From positions 1,590,571-1,654,570 of the forward strand of contig JAESIW010000118.1 in assembly GCA_016802295.1 (NCBI GenBank): a DNA stretch of 64,000 nucleotides, given 5' to 3'. The position numbers and the translations under genes are program-made. The notes under the pieces were generated by a model. That model was not told where the DNA came from and did no database searches. It worked only from the letters and a program-made list of their open reading frames with translations. Numbering within the stretch: the stretch's first letter is position 1; each line of letters begins with the position of its first letter. Positions 62,879 to 64,000 of the stretch are shown here, in pieces. Source of the stretch: Brachionus rotundiformis (Eukaryota > Rotifera > Eurotatoria > Ploima > Brachionidae).

Positions 62879-64000
62879 TTCAACTTATTCAATTTGTATA
62901 AATTAAGTGGCGTCTCTCAACAAAAAAAATTAAATATTTTTAATTGAATATCTGAAAATTTAAAACTTTTATAAGCCAAGAAGATTTAAAGTGTTTTGGA
63001 TGAGAAAAGCATTAAAAAAAGGGTTTTCTTATGAAAAAAATTCAAACATTTAAAACGATATAAAACTTTATAAACAAGTAGAAGATTCCCTCTAGTGAAC
63101 ACATGTGCTTTTTAAGCTATTTTAAACAGCTTGCTTTCCAAGTTCTCTTGGTAAGTCACATAGAGACAGTCGAATGTGCATGCAAAATTCTAGTTTTGAG
63201 GCCTAGCTGGTCTTTACAATGAGAAATTGATTTTTGGTATTGGTCTTCGATGAGTTGGTAGTGGCAAAGAGCTGTCCTCAAATTTTTAGTTCTAGAAGTT
63301 TTCTCTTTAAACTCGAAAAGTGATATTATTTAATAAATTATTGCATAAAAAAATTGCATAAATTTAAGCTAATTTCAAAATATTTTTAAATAAAATTTAG
63401 TGATAAATGTATAAAAAAATATAATGTATTCATTTAATGGTTATTGCTCAATATTATGTTCCTTAAATAAGGCTGATATAATTTAGTCTTATATTTTTGA
63501 TTCAGTTAAGTTGCTTGGTAATTTTGCCATATCAAAATTAAATTTAGAAAATAACAAGAATTTAGCTTGTTAACATTCAAATGTTTAATTTTATTATAAT
63601 TTAATTTTAATAATTTAATGAGAATATGATGTAAAAATAATGTAATTGCATTTCCACTATCGATCGAAACTTATATTTATTATAAATTGACACATAATCA
63701 GAAAAATTGTCTATTTTTAAATTAATTTACTTTTTTTTGAAAATAATTATCTGCAATAAGAAATTGTAATGGCAAAAAAAAATTTATATAATATTAGATA
63801 AAATATCAAACTTTTTAAATGACAATAAAGATTCGAAAATTAAATCACTAAAAATACAAATAAATAATTATATATTTTATTAATTCTTTCAGAACATTAA
63901 AAATTTTCTAAAACTAGAATATATGATTCCACGATTATAAATTCGGAAATAATTAAAATTAAAAAATTATCTAAGCGAACTTTTTGTATAAAACATTCAT
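62879..64000. other. Upstream of importin-beta, no gene recognised
   Basis: The importin-beta promoter should lie here. A less AT-rich stretch at about 63070-63330 contains a strong plus-strand donor (CTCTTG/GTAAGT, GT at 63151) and may be a 5' UTR exon of a gene to the right. No coding signal was seen in the last 650 bp. Confidence 0.4.

Noticed and set aside
1..64000. tRNA, rRNA and CRISPR signals
   Set aside because: No cloverleaf with A and B boxes, no rRNA words and no spaced direct repeats were seen; short GTTCGA words found lie inside coding exons.

Overview
This window is a piece of an animal nuclear genome. It is strongly AT-rich, and the genes are protein-coding, split by many short introns (about 35-60 nt, with a few of 0.5-2.3 kb) that use GT...AG borders. 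Septin, p90 RSK, dystrophin, importin-beta and a COX6B-like subunit occur together. Dystrophin with CH, WW, EF, ZZ and coiled-coil parts points to a metazoan. The compact AT-rich gene structure would fit a small invertebrate such as a rotifer or another lophotrochozoan, but no species can be named from the sequence alone. There is one assembly gap of 539 N (31921-32459). I see no CRISPR array, operon promoter, bacterial gene or convincing tRNA/rRNA gene.

Layout. 1-474 (-): 5' part of a divergent seven-transmembrane receptor. 1918-5564 (-): p90 ribosomal S6 kinase, 7 exons, with a foldback repeat in one intron. 8722-10347 (-): septin of the SEPT2 type, 8 exons. 10608-10810 (-): a two-exon 55-residue protein of unknown kind. 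11800-13296 (-): mitochondrial prolyl-tRNA synthetase, single exon, directly behind 13409-14057 (-) RLP24/RSL24D1. 14530-16205 (-): SRFBP1/Bud22-like protein, 6 exons. 18307-41046 (+): full dystrophin, which I could join through 39 exons with consistent phase to a 3968-residue product. It also has an alternative terminal exon (31763-33127, containing the gap) that would give a shorter product lacking the C-terminal domain. 44493-47683 (+): oxysterol-binding-related protein of the ORP5/8 type. 49286-50634 (-): stomatin. 53764-56276 (-): one 12-exon gene that fuses a CFAP97D-type ciliary domain to a degenerate annexin core. 57110-58002 (+): TIGAR-like histidine phosphatase. 58444-58964 (-): COX6B with a long N-terminal extension. 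59883-62878 (-): importin subunit beta-1, 6 exons.

The genes do not form a single pathway. They are a mixed set of housekeeping genes (translation, ribosome assembly, nuclear import, respiration), signalling and cytoskeleton/membrane genes. The items most worth a second look are the CFAP97-annexin fusion, the alternative 3' end of dystrophin with its tandem coding repeat, coding-like exons on the opposite strand inside dystrophin intron 7, and the foldback element in the RSK gene. All exon borders were placed by eye from splice motifs, phase and family similarity. Individual borders may be off by a few bases.
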